DNA from: Streptomyces sp. NRRL F-2580
Lineage (GTDB): Bacteria; Actinomycetota; Actinomycetes; Streptomycetales; Streptomycetaceae
Length of the DNA: 64,000 nt
Reading direction: 5' to 3'
Assembly (NCBI RefSeq): GCF_000720115.1
Contig: NZ_JOIR01000003.1
Span: forward strand, 1-64,000
In this document: in pieces, positions 34,518 through 45,558 of the stretch
Numbering within the stretch: position 1 is the first letter of the stretch
Layout of the letters: each line of letters starts with the position of its first letter
Notes under the pieces: generated by a model
Seen by the model: only the letters and a program-made list of their open reading frames with translations
The model's database searches: none
What the model was told of the DNA's origin: nothing
Made by a program: the position numbers and the translations under genes

Positions 34518-35306
34518 ATGGGTATGACGACTCCCCAGGTCGTCGTCCACCGGGACAAGGAACTGATGGCCCGGGCCACCGCGGCCCGGCTCATCACCAA
34601 GATCGTGGACGCGCAGGCGGCCCGCGGCACGGCGTCCGTGGTCCTCACCGGCGGACGCAACGGCAACGGCCTCCTCGCCGCACTGGCCGCCGCCCCCGCC
34701 CGCGACGCCGTCGACTGGGCGCGCCTGGACCTCTGGTGGGGCGACGAGCGGTACGTCCCCGCCGACGACCCCGAGCGCAACCACACGCAGGCCCGCGAGG
34801 CCCTCCTGGACTCGGTCCCGGTGGACCCCGCCCGCGTGCACGTGATGCCGGCCTCGGACGGCCCGTACGGGGCCGACGTCGACGCGGCCGCGGCCGCCTA
34901 CGCGGCCGAGCTGGCGAAGGCGGCCGGCCCCGAGGACCACGGCCCGGTCCCCCGCTTCGACGTGCTGATGCTGGGTGTGGGCCCGGACACGCACGTGGCC
35001 TCGCTCTTCCCGGAGCACCCGGCGGCCCGCGAGAGCGAGCGGACGGTGGTCGGCGTCCACGGCGCCCCGAAGCCCCCGCCCACCCGCATCTCGCTGACGC
35101 TCCCGGCGATCCGGGCGGCTCGCGAGGTCTGGCTGCTGGCGGCCGGCGAGGACAAGGCCGGAGCGGTCTCCATCGCCCTCGGCGGGGCGGGCGGGGTGCA
35201 GGCCCCGGCCGCGGAGGCGTACGGCCGCTCCCGCACCCTGTGGCTCCTGGACCGCGCGGCGGCGGCGAAGCTCCCGACCGGAATGTACCCGCCGGCCTCT
35301 TCCTGA
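34518..35306 (+). CDS. pgl: 6-phosphogluconolactonase
   Basis: A 262-residue lactonase of the NagB-like SOL/DevB family. It hydrolyses the product of Zwf to 6-phosphogluconate. LTGGRNGNGLLAAL, WWGDERYVPADDPERNHTQA and MLGVGPDTHVASLFPEHPA are the family motifs. ATG 34518 follows GAAGG at 9 nt. It is the last gene of the operon, set off from opcA by 232 bp of repeat. Confidence 0.96.
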   Translation: MGMTTPQVVVHRDKELMARATAARLITKIVDAQAARGTASVVLTGGRNGNGLLAALAAAPARDAVDWARLDLWWGDERYVPADDPERNHTQAREALLDSVPVDPARVHVMPASDGPYGADVDAAAAAYAAELAKAAGPEDHGPVPRFDVLMLGVGPDTHVASLFPEHPAARESERTVVGVHGAPKPPPTRISLTLPAIRAAREVWLLAAGEDKAGAVSIALGGAGGVQAPAAEAYGRSRTLWLLDRAAAAKLPTGMYPPASS

Positions 35307-35316
35307 CCCGTACGAC

Positions 35317-35355
35317 CCGAAGGGCCCGCTCTCCCGAGGAGAGCGGGCCCTTCGG
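35317..35355. terminator. bidirectional terminator between pgl and pgi
   Basis: A perfect 18-bp stem (35317-35334 with 35338-35355) and a CGA loop. It is the strongest hairpin in the window and lies between convergent genes, 11 bp past each stop. Confidence 0.92.
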
Positions 35356-35366
35356 CCGTCCTGCCG

Positions 35367-37058
35367 TCAGGTCCGGCCGCGCAGCTTCCGGTACGTGGCC
35401 ACCAGGGCCTTCGTCGAGGCGTCGAGGCCCTCGACGTCCACGCCCTCGGTCAGGGCGGGCTCGACGCGCTTGGCGAGGACCTTGCCGAGCTCGACGCCCC
35501 ACTGGTCGAAGGAGTCGATGTTCCACACCGCGCCCTGGACGAACACCTTGTGCTCGTAGAGCGCGATCAGCTGGCCCAGCACCCCCGGGGTGAGCTCGGT
35601 CGCCAGGATGGTGGTCGTCGGGTGGTTCCCGTGGAAGGTCTTGTGCGGGACCAGCGATTCCGGGGCCCCCTCGGCGCGCACCTCGTCCGCCGTCTTGCCG
35701 AAGGCCAGCGCCTGGGTCTGCGCGAAGAAGTTGGCCATGAGCAGGTCGTGCTGGGCCGCGGGGGCCTCCTCCAGCTCGGCCACCGGCTTCGCGAAGCCGA
35801 TGAAGTCCGCGGGGATCACCTTCGTCCCCTGGTGGATCAGCTGGTAGTAGGCGTGCTGCCCGTTGGTGCCGGGCGTGCCCCAGACCACCGGGCCCGTCTG
35901 CCACTCCACCGGATTGCCGTCGCGGTCCACGGACTTGCCGTTGGACTCCATGTCCAGCTGCTGCAAGTACGCGGTGAAGCGCGAGAGGTAGTGGCTGTAC
36001 GGGAGCACGGCGTGCGACTGGGCGTCGAAGAAGGCGCCGTACCAGATCCCCAACAGGCCCATCAGGAGCGGGGCGTTCTCCTCCGGCGGCGCCGTGCGGA
36101 AGTGCTGGTCCATCAGGCGGAAGCCGGCCAGCAGGTCGCGGAAGGCGCCCGGACCGATCGCGATCATCAGGGAGAGGCCGATGGCCGAGTCGACGGAGTA
36201 GCGGCCGCCGACCCAGTCCCAGAACCCGAACATGTTGGCCGGATCGATGCCGAAGTCGGTGACCTTCTCGGCGTTGGTCGACAGCGCCACGAAGTGCCGT
36301 GCCACGGCCGCCTGTCCCCCAGCCTCCGGCCGGGAGGTGCCCCCATCGCCGAGGCCGGCCAGCAGCCAGCCGCGCGCCGAGGTGGCGTTGGTGATGGTCT
36401 CGATGGTGGTGAAGGTCTTGGAGGCGATGATGAACAGCGTCTCGGCCGGGTCCAGGTCCCGCACGGCCTCGTGCAGGTCGGCGCCGTCGACGTTGGACAC
36501 GAAGCGCACGGTCAGAGCGCGGTCGGCGAAGGCGCGCAGGGCCTCGTAGGCCATGGCCGGACCGAGGTCGGAGCCGCCGATGCCGATGTTGACGACGTTC
36601 TTGATGCGCTTGCCGGTGGAGCCGGTCCACTCCCCCGACCTGACCTGGTCGGCGAAGGCCGCCATCTTGTCCAGGACGGCGTGGACGCCGGGGACCACGT
36701 TCTCGCCGTCCACCTCGACGACGACGTCCCTGGGCGCGCGCAGGGCGGTGTGCAGCACCGCCCGGTCCTCGGTCGTGTTGATCTTCTCGCCGCTGAACAT
36801 CGCCTCGCGCAGCTCGGCCACGCCGGTGGCCGCGGCCAGCTCGCGCAGGAGCGTGAGCGTCTCGTCGGTCACGAGGTGCTTCGAGTAGTCGATGTGCAGG
36901 TCGCCGACCTGCAGGGTGTAGTCGGCACCGCGGCCGGGATTCTCCTCGAACAGCTCCCGCAGATGCGTCTGCCCGAATTCCTCCCGGTGCTTGCCGAGTG
37001 CCAGCCACTCCGGCGTCCGGTTGAGCTTCGTCCTGCTGTCTGCGTTCATCTCGGACAT
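35367..37058 (-). CDS. pgi: glucose-6-phosphate isomerase
   Basis: A 563-residue isomerase interconverting glucose 6-phosphate and fructose 6-phosphate. The signatures [49 protein letters not shown] and [23 protein letters not shown] are intact, as is the active site Lys/Glu region [16 protein letters not shown]. An insertion [13 protein letters not shown] follows GWLLAGL and is encoded by a dispersed repeat (36318-36350). ATG 37058 is preceded by GGAAG; ATG 37049 is an alternative. Confidence 0.96.
   Translation of the reverse strand: MSEMNADSRTKLNRTPEWLALGKHREEFGQTHLRELFEENPGRGADYTLQVGDLHIDYSKHLVTDETLTLLRELAAATGVAELREAMFSGEKINTTEDRAVLHTALRAPRDVVVEVDGENVVPGVHAVLDKMAAFADQVRSGEWTGSTGKRIKNVVNIGIGGSDLGPAMAYEALRAFADRALTVRFVSNVDGADLHEAVRDLDPAETLFIIASKTFTTIETITNATSARGWLLAGLGDGGTSRPEAGGQAAVARHFVALSTNAEKVTDFGIDPANMFGFWDWVGGRYSVDSAIGLSLMIAIGPGAFRDLLAGFRLMDQHFRTAPPEENAPLLMGLLGIWYGAFFDAQSHAVLPYSHYLSRFTAYLQQLDMESNGKSVDRDGNPVEWQTGPVVWGTPGTNGQHAYYQLIHQGTKVIPADFIGFAKPVAELEEAPAAQHDLLMANFFAQTQALAFGKTADEVRAEGAPESLVPHKTFHGNHPTTTILATELTPGVLGQLIALYEHKVFVQGAVWNIDSFDQWGVELGKVLAKRVEPALTEGVDVEGLDASTKALVATYRKLRGRT
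36318..36350. repeat. short dispersed repeat inserted in frame in pgi
   Basis: The plus strand here reads ccccagcctccggc, then cgggaggtgcccccatcg. The 17-mer gccgggaggtgccccca (36329-36345) recurs exactly at 47587-47603, at the uvrC 3' end. It adds about 13 residues to Pgi without breaking the frame. Confidence 0.8.
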
Positions 37059-37200
37059 CAACCCGTTTCTTCCATCCTGTCGTGCCCCGCCGTTCTCCAA
37101 CTTAAGGGATCAGAAGCGGCGCAACGCACACAAAGAGGCCCGGCTCCGCAGGAGATGATTCCTGCGGAGCCGGGCCTCACGTCACACATATGGGGCGGTG

Positions 37201-37536
37201 TCAGATCTCGCCGCGGAGTTTGGCGAGCGCCTCGGCGAGGATCGCCTCGCCGTCGGCGTCGGAGCGCCGTTCCCGTACGTACGCCAGGTGCGTCTTGTAC
37301 GGTTCGGTGCGCGGCGGCGCGGGCGGGTTGTCCCGGTCCTGGCCGGCCGGGAACCCGCAGCGCGGGCAGTCCCAGGTGTCCGGCACCTGCGCGTCGCTGG
37401 CGAAGCTCGGCTGCGTCTCGTGCCCGTTCGAGCACCAGAAGGAGATGCGCAGGCGGGGCGCGGACTCGCCGCGCTCTGCCTCACCCATCGGCCCCGCTCC
37501 GACCCGGCTACCACGGATCGCGTTGCCACTTGCCAC
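37201..37536 (-). CDS. rbpA: RbpA, RNA polymerase-binding transcription activator
   Basis: A 111-residue RbpA. It binds the principal sigma factor and core polymerase and stabilises promoter complexes in actinobacteria. GTG 37536 follows GGGAG at 8 nt. The N-terminal tail ASGNAIRGSRVGAGPMGEAERG is followed by the zinc-binding core with Cys35, His39, Cys57 and Cys60 (FWCSNGHE, WDCPRCG). The C-terminal sigma-interacting helix is DGEAILAEALAKLRGEI. Confidence 0.96.
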   Translation of the reverse strand: MASGNAIRGSRVGAGPMGEAERGESAPRLRISFWCSNGHETQPSFASDAQVPDTWDCPRCGFPAGQDRDNPPAPPRTEPYKTHLAYVRERRSDADGEAILAEALAKLRGEI

Positions 37537-37600
37537 GGTCGTAACTCCCTGCGTGATGGTGCCGCGGAGTGTGAGTGGAATTTCCGCCGCGGAGCGCCCA

Positions 37601-37628
37601 AGTCTACGTAAGGCCCAACGCACGTCCA
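37601..37628 (-). promoter_or_regulatory. possible vegetative promoter of rbpA
   Basis: On the minus strand TGGACG (37628-37623), 16 nt, then TAGACT (37606-37601) resembles an HrdB-type promoter. A SigR motif (GGAAT-N18-19-GTT) is expected for rbpA in some species, but I did not find one at correct spacing. Confidence 0.4.
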
Positions 37629-37718
37629 GTGAGCGGAGTTACTGATTCCGCGCTACGGACGCCGGACCTCATGATAGGCCGGGCACCACCGACAGGACTG
37701 CCGGAATGGCCAGAACGG

Positions 37719-37955
37719 TCAGCTGCTCGACTTCATCAGCAGACCGAGCGCGACGATGCACGCGAACCACAGCAGACCCACGACGACGGTGATGCGGTCC
37801 AGGTTGCGCTCCGCGACGGAGGAACCGCCGACCGACGACTGCATTCCGCCGCCGAACATGTCGGAGAGGCCGCCGCCCTTGCCCTTGTGCATCAGCACGA
37901 GCAGCATCAGCAGGGCGCTGAAGACGATCAGGGCGATCGAGAACCCCATAATCAC
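37719..37955 (-). CDS. secG: SecG, protein translocase subunit
   Basis: A 78-residue SecG of the SecYEG channel. Two membrane helices (ALIVFSALLMLLVLMHKGKGGGL and ITVVVGLLWFACIVALGLLM) frame the loop with MFGGGMQSSVGGSSVAERNLDR, the family hallmark. GTG 37955 or ATG 37949 may start translation. Confidence 0.96.
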   Translation of the reverse strand: MIMGFSIALIVFSALLMLLVLMHKGKGGGLSDMFGGGMQSSVGGSSVAERNLDRITVVVGLLWFACIVALGLLMKSSS

Positions 37956-38008
37956 GGCTGATTCCTACTTTCTGGCTTTTTCAGGCTTTCCGGCTTTGCG
38001 GGATGTGC

Positions 38009-38048
38009 GCGGGGGCCAGAGGCTGGTGGTTCAGCCTCTGGCCCCCGC
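38009..38048 (-). terminator. terminator after tpiA
   Basis: A perfect 17-bp stem, 38009-38025 with 38032-38048 (GCGGGGGCCAGAGGCTG), and a 6-nt loop. It starts 31 bp past the tpiA stop and separates the glycolytic operon from secG. Confidence 0.9.
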
Positions 38049-38079
38049 AAGGGTACGACGGATCCGCCCTACCGCATAC

Positions 38080-38868
38080 TTACTGGTCGCGGAAGCGGAC
38101 GATCTTGACGAACTCCTCCGCGTCCAGCGCCGCGCCGCCGATCAGGGCGCCGTCGACGTCGGGCTGGGCCATGATCGCCGCGATGTTCCCGGACTTCACC
38201 GAGCCGCCGTACTGGATGCGGACCTTGTCGGCCAGCTCCTGCGAGTACAGCTCCGCGAGGCGGGTGCGGATCGCCCCGCAGACCTCCTGGGCGTCGTCGG
38301 GGGTGGCGACCTCGCCGGTACCGATGGCCCAGACGGGCTCGTAGGCGATCACGATGGACTCGACCTGCTCGGCCGGGACGTCCTTGAGGCCGCCGTCGAG
38401 CTGGCTCAGCGTGTACGGGACCTGCTGTCCGGCCTTGCGGACGTCCAGGCCCTCGCCGACGCACAGGATCGGGGTGATCCCGTGCCGGTAGGCGGCCTTG
38501 ACCTTGGCGTTGCAGATCTCGTCGGACTCGCCGTGGTACTGGCGGCGCTCGCTGTGGCCGACGGCCACGTACGTGCACTTCAGCTTCGCCAGCATGGAGC
38601 CGGAGATCTCGCCGGTGTAGGCGCCGGAGTCCTGCGCGGACAGGTCCTGGGCACCGTACTTGATCTTCAGCTTGTCGCCGTCGACCAGGGTCTGGACCGA
38701 GCGGAGGTCGGTGAAGGGCGGGAGGACCGCGACCTCGACGGCGTCGTAGTCCTTGTCGGCGAGCGCGAAGGCGAGCTTCTGGACGTGGGCGATGGCCTCC
38801 AGGTGGTTGAGGTTCATCTTCCAGTTGCCCGCCATCAGCGGGGTACGACCGTTTGCAGCGTCAGACAT
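38080..38868 (-). CDS. tpiA: triosephosphate isomerase
   Basis: A 262-residue TIM-barrel enzyme interconverting dihydroxyacetone phosphate and glyceraldehyde 3-phosphate. Active-site residues appear in GNWKMN (Lys), VAVGHSERR (His) and [12 protein letters not shown] (Glu). [13 protein letters not shown] is the phosphate-binding loop. It follows pgk by 6 bp. Confidence 0.98.
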   Translation of the reverse strand: MSDAANGRTPLMAGNWKMNLNHLEAIAHVQKLAFALADKDYDAVEVAVLPPFTDLRSVQTLVDGDKLKIKYGAQDLSAQDSGAYTGEISGSMLAKLKCTYVAVGHSERRQYHGESDEICNAKVKAAYRHGITPILCVGEGLDVRKAGQQVPYTLSQLDGGLKDVPAEQVESIVIAYEPVWAIGTGEVATPDDAQEVCGAIRTRLAELYSQELADKVRIQYGGSVKSGNIAAIMAQPDVDGALIGGAALDAEEFVKIVRFRDQ

Positions 38869-38874
38869 AAGGGG

Positions 38875-40089
38875 TCAGCCCTCCAGGGCGGCGAGGCCGG
38901 GGAGCGTCTTGCCCTCGAGGTATTCGAGGGAGGCGCCGCCACCGGTCGAGATGTGGCCGAAAGCATTCTCGTCGAAGCCGAGGATGCGGACCGCGGCGGC
39001 GCTGTCTCCGCCGCCGACGACGGTGAAGGCGCTGCTGTCGAGCAGGGCCTGGGCGATGGCCGTGGTACCGCCGGCGTAGTCGGGGTGCTCGAACACGCCG
39101 ACCGGACCGTTCCAGAAGACGGTCTTGGCATCGGTGATCTTCGACGCGTACAGCTCGCGCGTCCGGGGACCGATGTCCAGGCCCTCCTTGTCCTTCGGGA
39201 TCGCGTCGGCGTCCACGGTCTCGAAGACGGCCGGGGTCTTGCCCTTGAGGTCCGGGAAGTCCGAGGAGACCAGCACGTCGACCGGGAGGACCAGCTCGAC
39301 GCCGGTCTTCTCGGCGCGCTCCATGTACTCCTTGACCTTCTCCACCTGGTCCTTCTGGAGCAGGGAGATCCCGACCTCGTAGCCCTTGGCGTAGAGGAAG
39401 GTGTAGGCCATGCCGCCGCCGATGAGGATGCGGTCGGCCTTGCCGAGCAGCTCGTCGATGACGGCCAGCTTGTCGGAGACCTTGGCGCCGCCGAGGACCA
39501 CGACGTAGGGGCGCTCGACCTCGGCGGTGAGCTTCTTCAGGACGCCGACCTCGGTGGCGATGAGGTAGCCGGCCGCGTGCGGGAGGCGCGCCGGCAGGTC
39601 GAAGACCGAGGCGTGCTTGCGGTGGACGGCGCCGAAGCCGTCGCCGACGTAGACGTCGGCGAGCTCGGCGAGCTGGTCCGCGAAGGCGCCGCGCTCGGCG
39701 TCGTCCTTCGAGGTCTCACCGGCGTTGAAGCGCAGGTTTTCGATGACGGCCACCTGACCGTCGGTGAGGGCCGCGACGGTCGCCTTGGCGGAGGCGCCGA
39801 CCGTGTCGCCGGCGAAGGCGACGTCCGCGCCGAGCAGTTCGCCGAGGCGGGTGGCGGCGGGGGCGAGCGAGAAGGCCGGCTCCACGCCGGTGCCCTTCGG
39901 GCGGCCCAGGTGCGAGGCCACGATGACGCGGGCGCCGGCGGCGGCGAGCTTCGCGATCGTGGGCTGGACGGCGCGGATGCGGCCGTCGTCGGTGATGGTG
40001 CCCTCGGCCAGCGGGACGTTCAGGTCCGCGCGGACGAAGACCCGCTTGCCCTTGACGCCCTCGGCGAGGAGTTCATCGATCGTCTTCAT
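38875..40089 (-). CDS. pgk: phosphoglycerate kinase
   Basis: A 404-residue kinase making ATP from 1,3-bisphosphoglycerate. RVFVRADLNVPL, VIVASHLGRPKGTG, the conserved Arg region and nucleotide loop GGGDSAAAVRILGFD are present, with GNPVGVFEHPD-type sequence as NGPVGVFEHPDYAGGTTAIA. It lies between gap and tpiA in one operon, 131 bp after gap. Confidence 0.98.
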   Translation of the reverse strand: MKTIDELLAEGVKGKRVFVRADLNVPLAEGTITDDGRIRAVQPTIAKLAAAGARVIVASHLGRPKGTGVEPAFSLAPAATRLGELLGADVAFAGDTVGASAKATVAALTDGQVAVIENLRFNAGETSKDDAERGAFADQLAELADVYVGDGFGAVHRKHASVFDLPARLPHAAGYLIATEVGVLKKLTAEVERPYVVVLGGAKVSDKLAVIDELLGKADRILIGGGMAYTFLYAKGYEVGISLLQKDQVEKVKEYMERAEKTGVELVLPVDVLVSSDFPDLKGKTPAVFETVDADAIPKDKEGLDIGPRTRELYASKITDAKTVFWNGPVGVFEHPDYAGGTTAIAQALLDSSAFTVVGGGDSAAAVRILGFDENAFGHISTGGGASLEYLEGKTLPGLAALEG

Positions 40090-40220
40090 GTGTACCTACT
40101 CCTTTGTGCCCTTCGCTCGAAGGGCGAGGAAGGGAGAACGAGGCAAGCAACAGGGCCCGTGCGGCGCTTCGTCGCGCTGCTCGGACCCTGTGCTCACATC
40201 GTGGTGCCTTGCCTATGTGC

Positions 40221-41255
<1,035 letters not shown>

Positions 41256-41375
41256 TTAGTGCGCCGGCGAGCTGAAATGGGATGTCCCCGACCGCTTACG
41301 ACCCTACCTCTCCGTGAGCTTTTGGGTGACATCGGTCGGAGCCTGACACTCCCCCCACTTCGTGGGGGACCCCCG

Positions 41376-41414
41376 CCCCGGTCCCGTTCCTGACGCTCCG
41401 GAACGGGACCGGGG
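41376..41414 (-). terminator. terminator after the M14 peptidase gene
   Basis: A 15-bp stem CCCCGGTCCCGTTCC (41376-41390) with its complement at 41400-41414 and a 9-nt loop. It is 46 bp past the peptidase stop, ahead of the gap promoter. Confidence 0.85.
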
Positions 41415-41460
41415 GACCTTGGTCCCGGTCACTCAGGGTGAGCGACGAAGGGGCCGTCGA

Positions 41461-44421
41461 TCAGCGGTTCAGTGTGCGCAGCGCCTTACCGACGAGTAGG
41501 GCGCGGTCCGCCGCGGCGGGCAGGTGTTCCAGTCCGAAGCCCAGCAGGACGGTGTCACGGGTAGTGACCGCCGCGTAGGACTTGAACAGCTCGCCGGAGC
41601 GGGACCAGTCGCCGGGGACATCGGGACTTCCGGCGGGTGCGGCCTGGGCCGTCCAGACACCGAGGGAGGACTCGAAGCCCTCGACGGCCTGTTCCGCGCC
41701 GCCGACGGACAGGCGCGCCTCGTCCGCGAAGACGCCGCGGCCGCCCGAGCCCGGGTCGGTGATGTAGGAGAGCGAGACCTCGACGGTCTTGCCCGCGTAC
41801 GCGCTCAGGTCGAAGGAGACCTGCTTCCAGCCGCCGGAGGAGCCGGTGAAGCTGTTCCACTGGCCGCTGGTGCCCTGCGCGGTGCAGCCGCCGGAGTCCA
41901 GGGTGAGGTAGCGCCGCAGGAAGGGGTGGTCGTTCACGAAGAACCCGGCCGCGCACTCCTCCGGCACCGTGGTGCTGCTCAGTCCGTCCCGGTCCGCCAG
42001 CGTGGTCCAGTCGTCGCCGCCGGCCGTACGGGCTTCCAGCGCGGCGTGGTCGTAGCCCTCCTCGGTGTTCCAGTTGAGGGCGAGCTTCAGCTGCGGCTGG
42101 TCGGCCGCGGTGACGCCGGTGAGGTCGATCGTGCGGACGAGGCGCTTCCAGTCGTCGTCCGCGTGCAGGGCCGAGGCCATCCCGGTGCCCGAGTAGGGGG
42201 CGTACGGGTTCACGACCCCGGTGAACTGGCCCGCCTGGGCGCTCTTGAACTGCGGGAACTGCGCGGGGGCCAGGCTCTCGGAGGTGACGGTGTAGGCGCC
42301 GGGGGCGTTCAGCGGGTTGCCCGCGGCGTCGCCGAGGCCGCCCTTCGCCCCGGCCAGGGAGCCGGCGCCGGTGAAGCCGTTCGCGCCGGGCGTGCTGGTC
42401 CGGCTGTACGCGCCGAGCCAGTACTGGCTGAAGTCGTTGGTCACGGCGCGGCCGACCTGGGCGTTGCCGCCCGCCAGCTCACCGGCCTCGATCAGCTTGC
42501 CGCCCTCGTTCAGGAAGTCGCGCACCGCGAGCTGGGTGTCACCGCCGGGGGTCTTGGCCCCGGTGTAGTGAACGGCCGTACGGAAGTGCGAGAGCACGCC
42601 GAGGTGGTGCGGGGCACCCTGCGTCGCCACGTCCCAGACCGCCGCGGACTTCCCGTTGGCGCGCAGGGCGTCGACGTAGCTCTGGGCGTGCTGGGCCTTG
42701 GCCCCCTCCTCGGCGATCACCAGGACGTCCGCGCGCGGCCGCTCGGCCACCGTGTACGTGAAGTGCTCGCTGGAGACCTGCTTGCCGGCGCGGTCGCGCC
42801 CGGTGAACCAGACCTCCACCTTGTCGCCGGGCTTCGCGCCGTCCACCTCGGCGCGGTACTCGTCGAACCAGTTGTTGTCCTCGCCGCCGTAGGCCTCGCC
42901 GCCCTTCCATGCCTTGAGCCCCTCGTCGTGCGTGCGGCCGCCGTTGATCCGGAAGTTGAGCTCCTTGTCCTTGAGCGCCTTGCGGGCCGTGACGGAGACC
43001 GTCTGGTCCTCGCCGCGGGCGACGTAGGAGGTGGTGAAGGGGTCGACGGTGAAGTCGGCGGCCTTCAGGCCCAGGGAGGACTTCGGCTGGTCCGGGTGCT
43101 CGGCGCTCTCGGCCACGGACAGCGCGAAGGGGACGTTCTTGGCGAACTCCGCCTGGATGAGCTTCTCGTCGTCCGGGAAGTTGAACCCGGAGGCGCAGTC
43201 CTCGGGCTTCCACTGGTCGTTCGGGTCGGCCGCCGAGGCGGTCTGGCAGGTGGTCATCTCCGGCGTGAACATCATGATGCCGTTGACGTTGGAGGCGTGG
43301 CCGTCGGCCTCGCCGTTCGTCGTGTAGAGCTCGGAGGAGACCTGCGGGTAGTAGCCGGGGACCGCGGGGTTCTCCGGGGTGCCGGCGAGCGCCTTGTAGG
43401 CGACGTCGTCGGGGGTGGGGGTGGCCACCTGCCAGCCCACGCCGTAGAGCAGCAGCTCGGCGGCGGAGTGGTAGTTGATGGCGTAGTCGAAGCCGATGCG
43501 CTTCTCGAAGGCGTCGAGGGCGGCGGTCTCGGGCTCGGAGGAGGCCTTCGGGCCGCGGTAGGTCTCGCTCGCCTGGTTCGGCGAGGAACCCTCGTTGTCG
43601 TAGCCCCACTTGTAGGCGAAGTTGCGGTTGAGGTCGATCCCGTCGCCGGCGGTGATCTTGCCGTCGCCGTTGTTGTCGCGCAGGTTCTTGCGCCACAGCC
43701 GCTCGCCGTCCGGGGCGTGCGTGAAGTCGTACCCGTCCGGGTTGGCGGAGAGCAGGAACCACAGCTCGGTGGAGTCCACCAGCTTGGTGATCCGCTGGTC
43801 CTTGCCGTAGTTGTCGATCGTGTGGTGCATCAGCCGCCGGGTCATCTCGGGGGTGATCCACTCACGGGCGTGCTGGTTGGACATGTAGAGCACGGAGGGC
43901 TTGTCGCCGTCCTTGGTCTTCTTGGCGTTCTTGCTGACCTTGAGGGCGAGGATGTCCTTGCCCCGGACGGTCTTGCCGATGGAGACGACCTTGGTGAGCG
44001 CCGGGTTCTCCTGCGCCGTGCGCAGGATCTCCTCCTGGAGGCCGCCCTTGCCGCTGTACGGGCGGAACACGCCGTCGCCGGCGGCCTTGGCACGGGCCAG
44101 CCCCTGGGCCCCGATCTTCCGCTCGGCGAGCTTGACGCCCTGGGCGGCGAGCTCCTCGGCCTGGCCGCCGGTGAGGAAGAGCTCGACCCGGGCGGTCCCG
44201 CTCTCCGGGGCGCGCTCGCCGAGCTCGTGGGCGTCCTGGCCGGCGGCGAGGACGAGCGGGACCTGTTCCCGGGTGATGTCGGCGTCGTAGACCCGCACCT
44301 CGTCGGCGCCGGATGCGGTGCCGGAACCGGGCTGGGCCTGGGCCGCCGCGGGTAGCGCGGCGAGTGTGGTTGCGAAGACGAGTGCGCTTGCGGCGAGGAT
44401 CGATCTCGCGCGGTGCCTCAT
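41461..44421 (-). CDS. secreted M14 family zinc carboxypeptidase, multidomain
   Basis: A 986-residue exported peptidase. ATG 44421 gives a signal peptide (RHRARSILAASALVFATT, then AAAQA). Residues about 100-430 form the M14 domain: zinc ligands His184 and Glu187 (NQHAREW), His318 (INYHS) and catalytic Glu388 (MMFTPEMTT). The typical DLNRNFAYKWG is also present. It then has about 550 extra residues: an immune-inhibitor-A-like region, a Rossmann-like VLVIAEEG segment, and a C-terminal jelly-roll-like part (FDLSAYAGKTVEVSLSYITDPG). The long C-terminal extension is usual for Streptomyces secreted carboxypeptidases. It would degrade proteins outside the cell. Confidence 0.93.
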   Translation of the reverse strand: MRHRARSILAASALVFATTLAALPAAAQAQPGSGTASGADEVRVYDADITREQVPLVLAAGQDAHELGERAPESGTARVELFLTGGQAEELAAQGVKLAERKIGAQGLARAKAAGDGVFRPYSGKGGLQEEILRTAQENPALTKVVSIGKTVRGKDILALKVSKNAKKTKDGDKPSVLYMSNQHAREWITPEMTRRLMHHTIDNYGKDQRITKLVDSTELWFLLSANPDGYDFTHAPDGERLWRKNLRDNNGDGKITAGDGIDLNRNFAYKWGYDNEGSSPNQASETYRGPKASSEPETAALDAFEKRIGFDYAINYHSAAELLLYGVGWQVATPTPDDVAYKALAGTPENPAVPGYYPQVSSELYTTNGEADGHASNVNGIMMFTPEMTTCQTASAADPNDQWKPEDCASGFNFPDDEKLIQAEFAKNVPFALSVAESAEHPDQPKSSLGLKAADFTVDPFTTSYVARGEDQTVSVTARKALKDKELNFRINGGRTHDEGLKAWKGGEAYGGEDNNWFDEYRAEVDGAKPGDKVEVWFTGRDRAGKQVSSEHFTYTVAERPRADVLVIAEEGAKAQHAQSYVDALRANGKSAAVWDVATQGAPHHLGVLSHFRTAVHYTGAKTPGGDTQLAVRDFLNEGGKLIEAGELAGGNAQVGRAVTNDFSQYWLGAYSRTSTPGANGFTGAGSLAGAKGGLGDAAGNPLNAPGAYTVTSESLAPAQFPQFKSAQAGQFTGVVNPYAPYSGTGMASALHADDDWKRLVRTIDLTGVTAADQPQLKLALNWNTEEGYDHAALEARTAGGDDWTTLADRDGLSSTTVPEECAAGFFVNDHPFLRRYLTLDSGGCTAQGTSGQWNSFTGSSGGWKQVSFDLSAYAGKTVEVSLSYITDPGSGGRGVFADEARLSVGGAEQAVEGFESSLGVWTAQAAPAGSPDVPGDWSRSGELFKSYAAVTTRDTVLLGFGLEHLPAAADRALLVGKALRTLNR

Positions 44422-44501
44422 GTGCCCCCCTGGGCGTCGTCTGCCACGAAAGCGTTCGGACGCCAGACTCAAGACCGGCCCATGCTCATGTCAATGGGGC
44501 C

Positions 44502-44549
44502 TACGGCAAAGGGGCCCGCACGAGTGATCGCGCGAGCCCCTTTGCCGTA
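44502..44549 (-). terminator. terminator after whiA
   Basis: A 14-bp stem TACGGCAAAGGGGC (44502-44515) with its complement at 44536-44549, 13 bp past the whiA stop. It separates whiA from the carboxypeptidase gene. Confidence 0.9.
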
Positions 44550-44562
44550 CAGGGACCGTCGG

Positions 44563-45558
44563 TTAACCGGCCATGTTGTCGGCCATCTCCTCGCTGAGGT
44601 CGAGGTTCGACTCGGTGCCCGGGATGCCGAGGTCCTGGGCCCGCTTGTCGGCCATCGCCAGCAGGCGGCGGATCCGGCCCGCGACGGCGTCCTTGGTCAG
44701 CGGCGGGTCGGCGAGCGCGCCCAGCTCCTCCAGGGAGGCCTGCTTGTGCTCCATGCGCAGCCGGCCGGCCGCGGCGAGGTGCTCGGGGACCTCCTCGCCG
44801 AGGATCTCCAGCGCGCGCTGCACGCGGGCTCCGGCGGCCACCGCGGCCCGCGCCGAGCGGCGCAGGTTGGCGTCGTCGAAGTTGGCGAGGCGGTTGGCGG
44901 TGGCGCGCACCTCGCGCCGCATCCGCCGCTCCTCCCAGGCCAGCACGGACTCGTGGGCGCCGAGGCGGGTCAGCAGGGCGCCGATCGCGTCGCCGTCGCG
45001 GACGACGACCCGGTCGACCCCGCGCACCTCGCGCGCCTTGGCGGCGATGGAGAGCCTGCGTGCGGCGCCCACCAGGGCCAGGGCGGCCTCCGGGCCGGGG
45101 CAGGTGACCTCCAGGGAGGAGGACCGGCCCGGTTCGGTGAGCGAGCCGTGGGCCAGGAAGGCGCCGCGCCAGGCCGCCTCGGCGTCGCAGGTGGCCCCCG
45201 AGACCACCTGCGGGGGAAGGCCCCGGATGGGGCGCCCGCGGCCGTCCACGAGGCCCGTCTGGCGCGCCAGCTGGTCGCCGCCGGCCACGACGCGGACCAC
45301 GTAGCGGCTGCCGCGGCGCAGTCCGCCGGGGGCCATCACCACCAGGTCCGAGGAATGGCCGAAGATCTCCAGGATGTCCTTGCGCAGGCGTCTGGCCGCG
45401 ATCCCGGTGTCGAGCTCCGCCTCGATGACGATGCGGCCGCTCACCAGGTGCAGGCCGCCCGCGAACCGAAGGATCGCCGAGACCTCCGCCTTCCTGCAGC
45501 AGGTCCGGGTGACGGGAAGGCGGGAGATCTCATCCTTCACCGCGGGCGTCATCGCCAT
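44563..45558 (-). CDS. whiA: WhiA, sporulation transcription regulator
   Basis: A 331-residue WhiA. It acts with WhiB to commit aerial hyphae to sporulation septation. The N-terminal LAGLIDADG-like domain starts with [32 protein letters not shown] and includes [11 protein letters not shown]. The C-terminal HTH is [34 protein letters not shown]. Its start overlaps the yvcK 3' end by 10 bp, or 4 bp if the second Met is used. Confidence 0.97.
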   Translation of the reverse strand: MAMTPAVKDEISRLPVTRTCCRKAEVSAILRFAGGLHLVSGRIVIEAELDTGIAARRLRKDILEIFGHSSDLVVMAPGGLRRGSRYVVRVVAGGDQLARQTGLVDGRGRPIRGLPPQVVSGATCDAEAAWRGAFLAHGSLTEPGRSSSLEVTCPGPEAALALVGAARRLSIAAKAREVRGVDRVVVRDGDAIGALLTRLGAHESVLAWEERRMRREVRATANRLANFDDANLRRSARAAVAAGARVQRALEILGEEVPEHLAAAGRLRMEHKQASLEELGALADPPLTKDAVAGRIRRLLAMADKRAQDLGIPGTESNLDLSEEMADNMAG

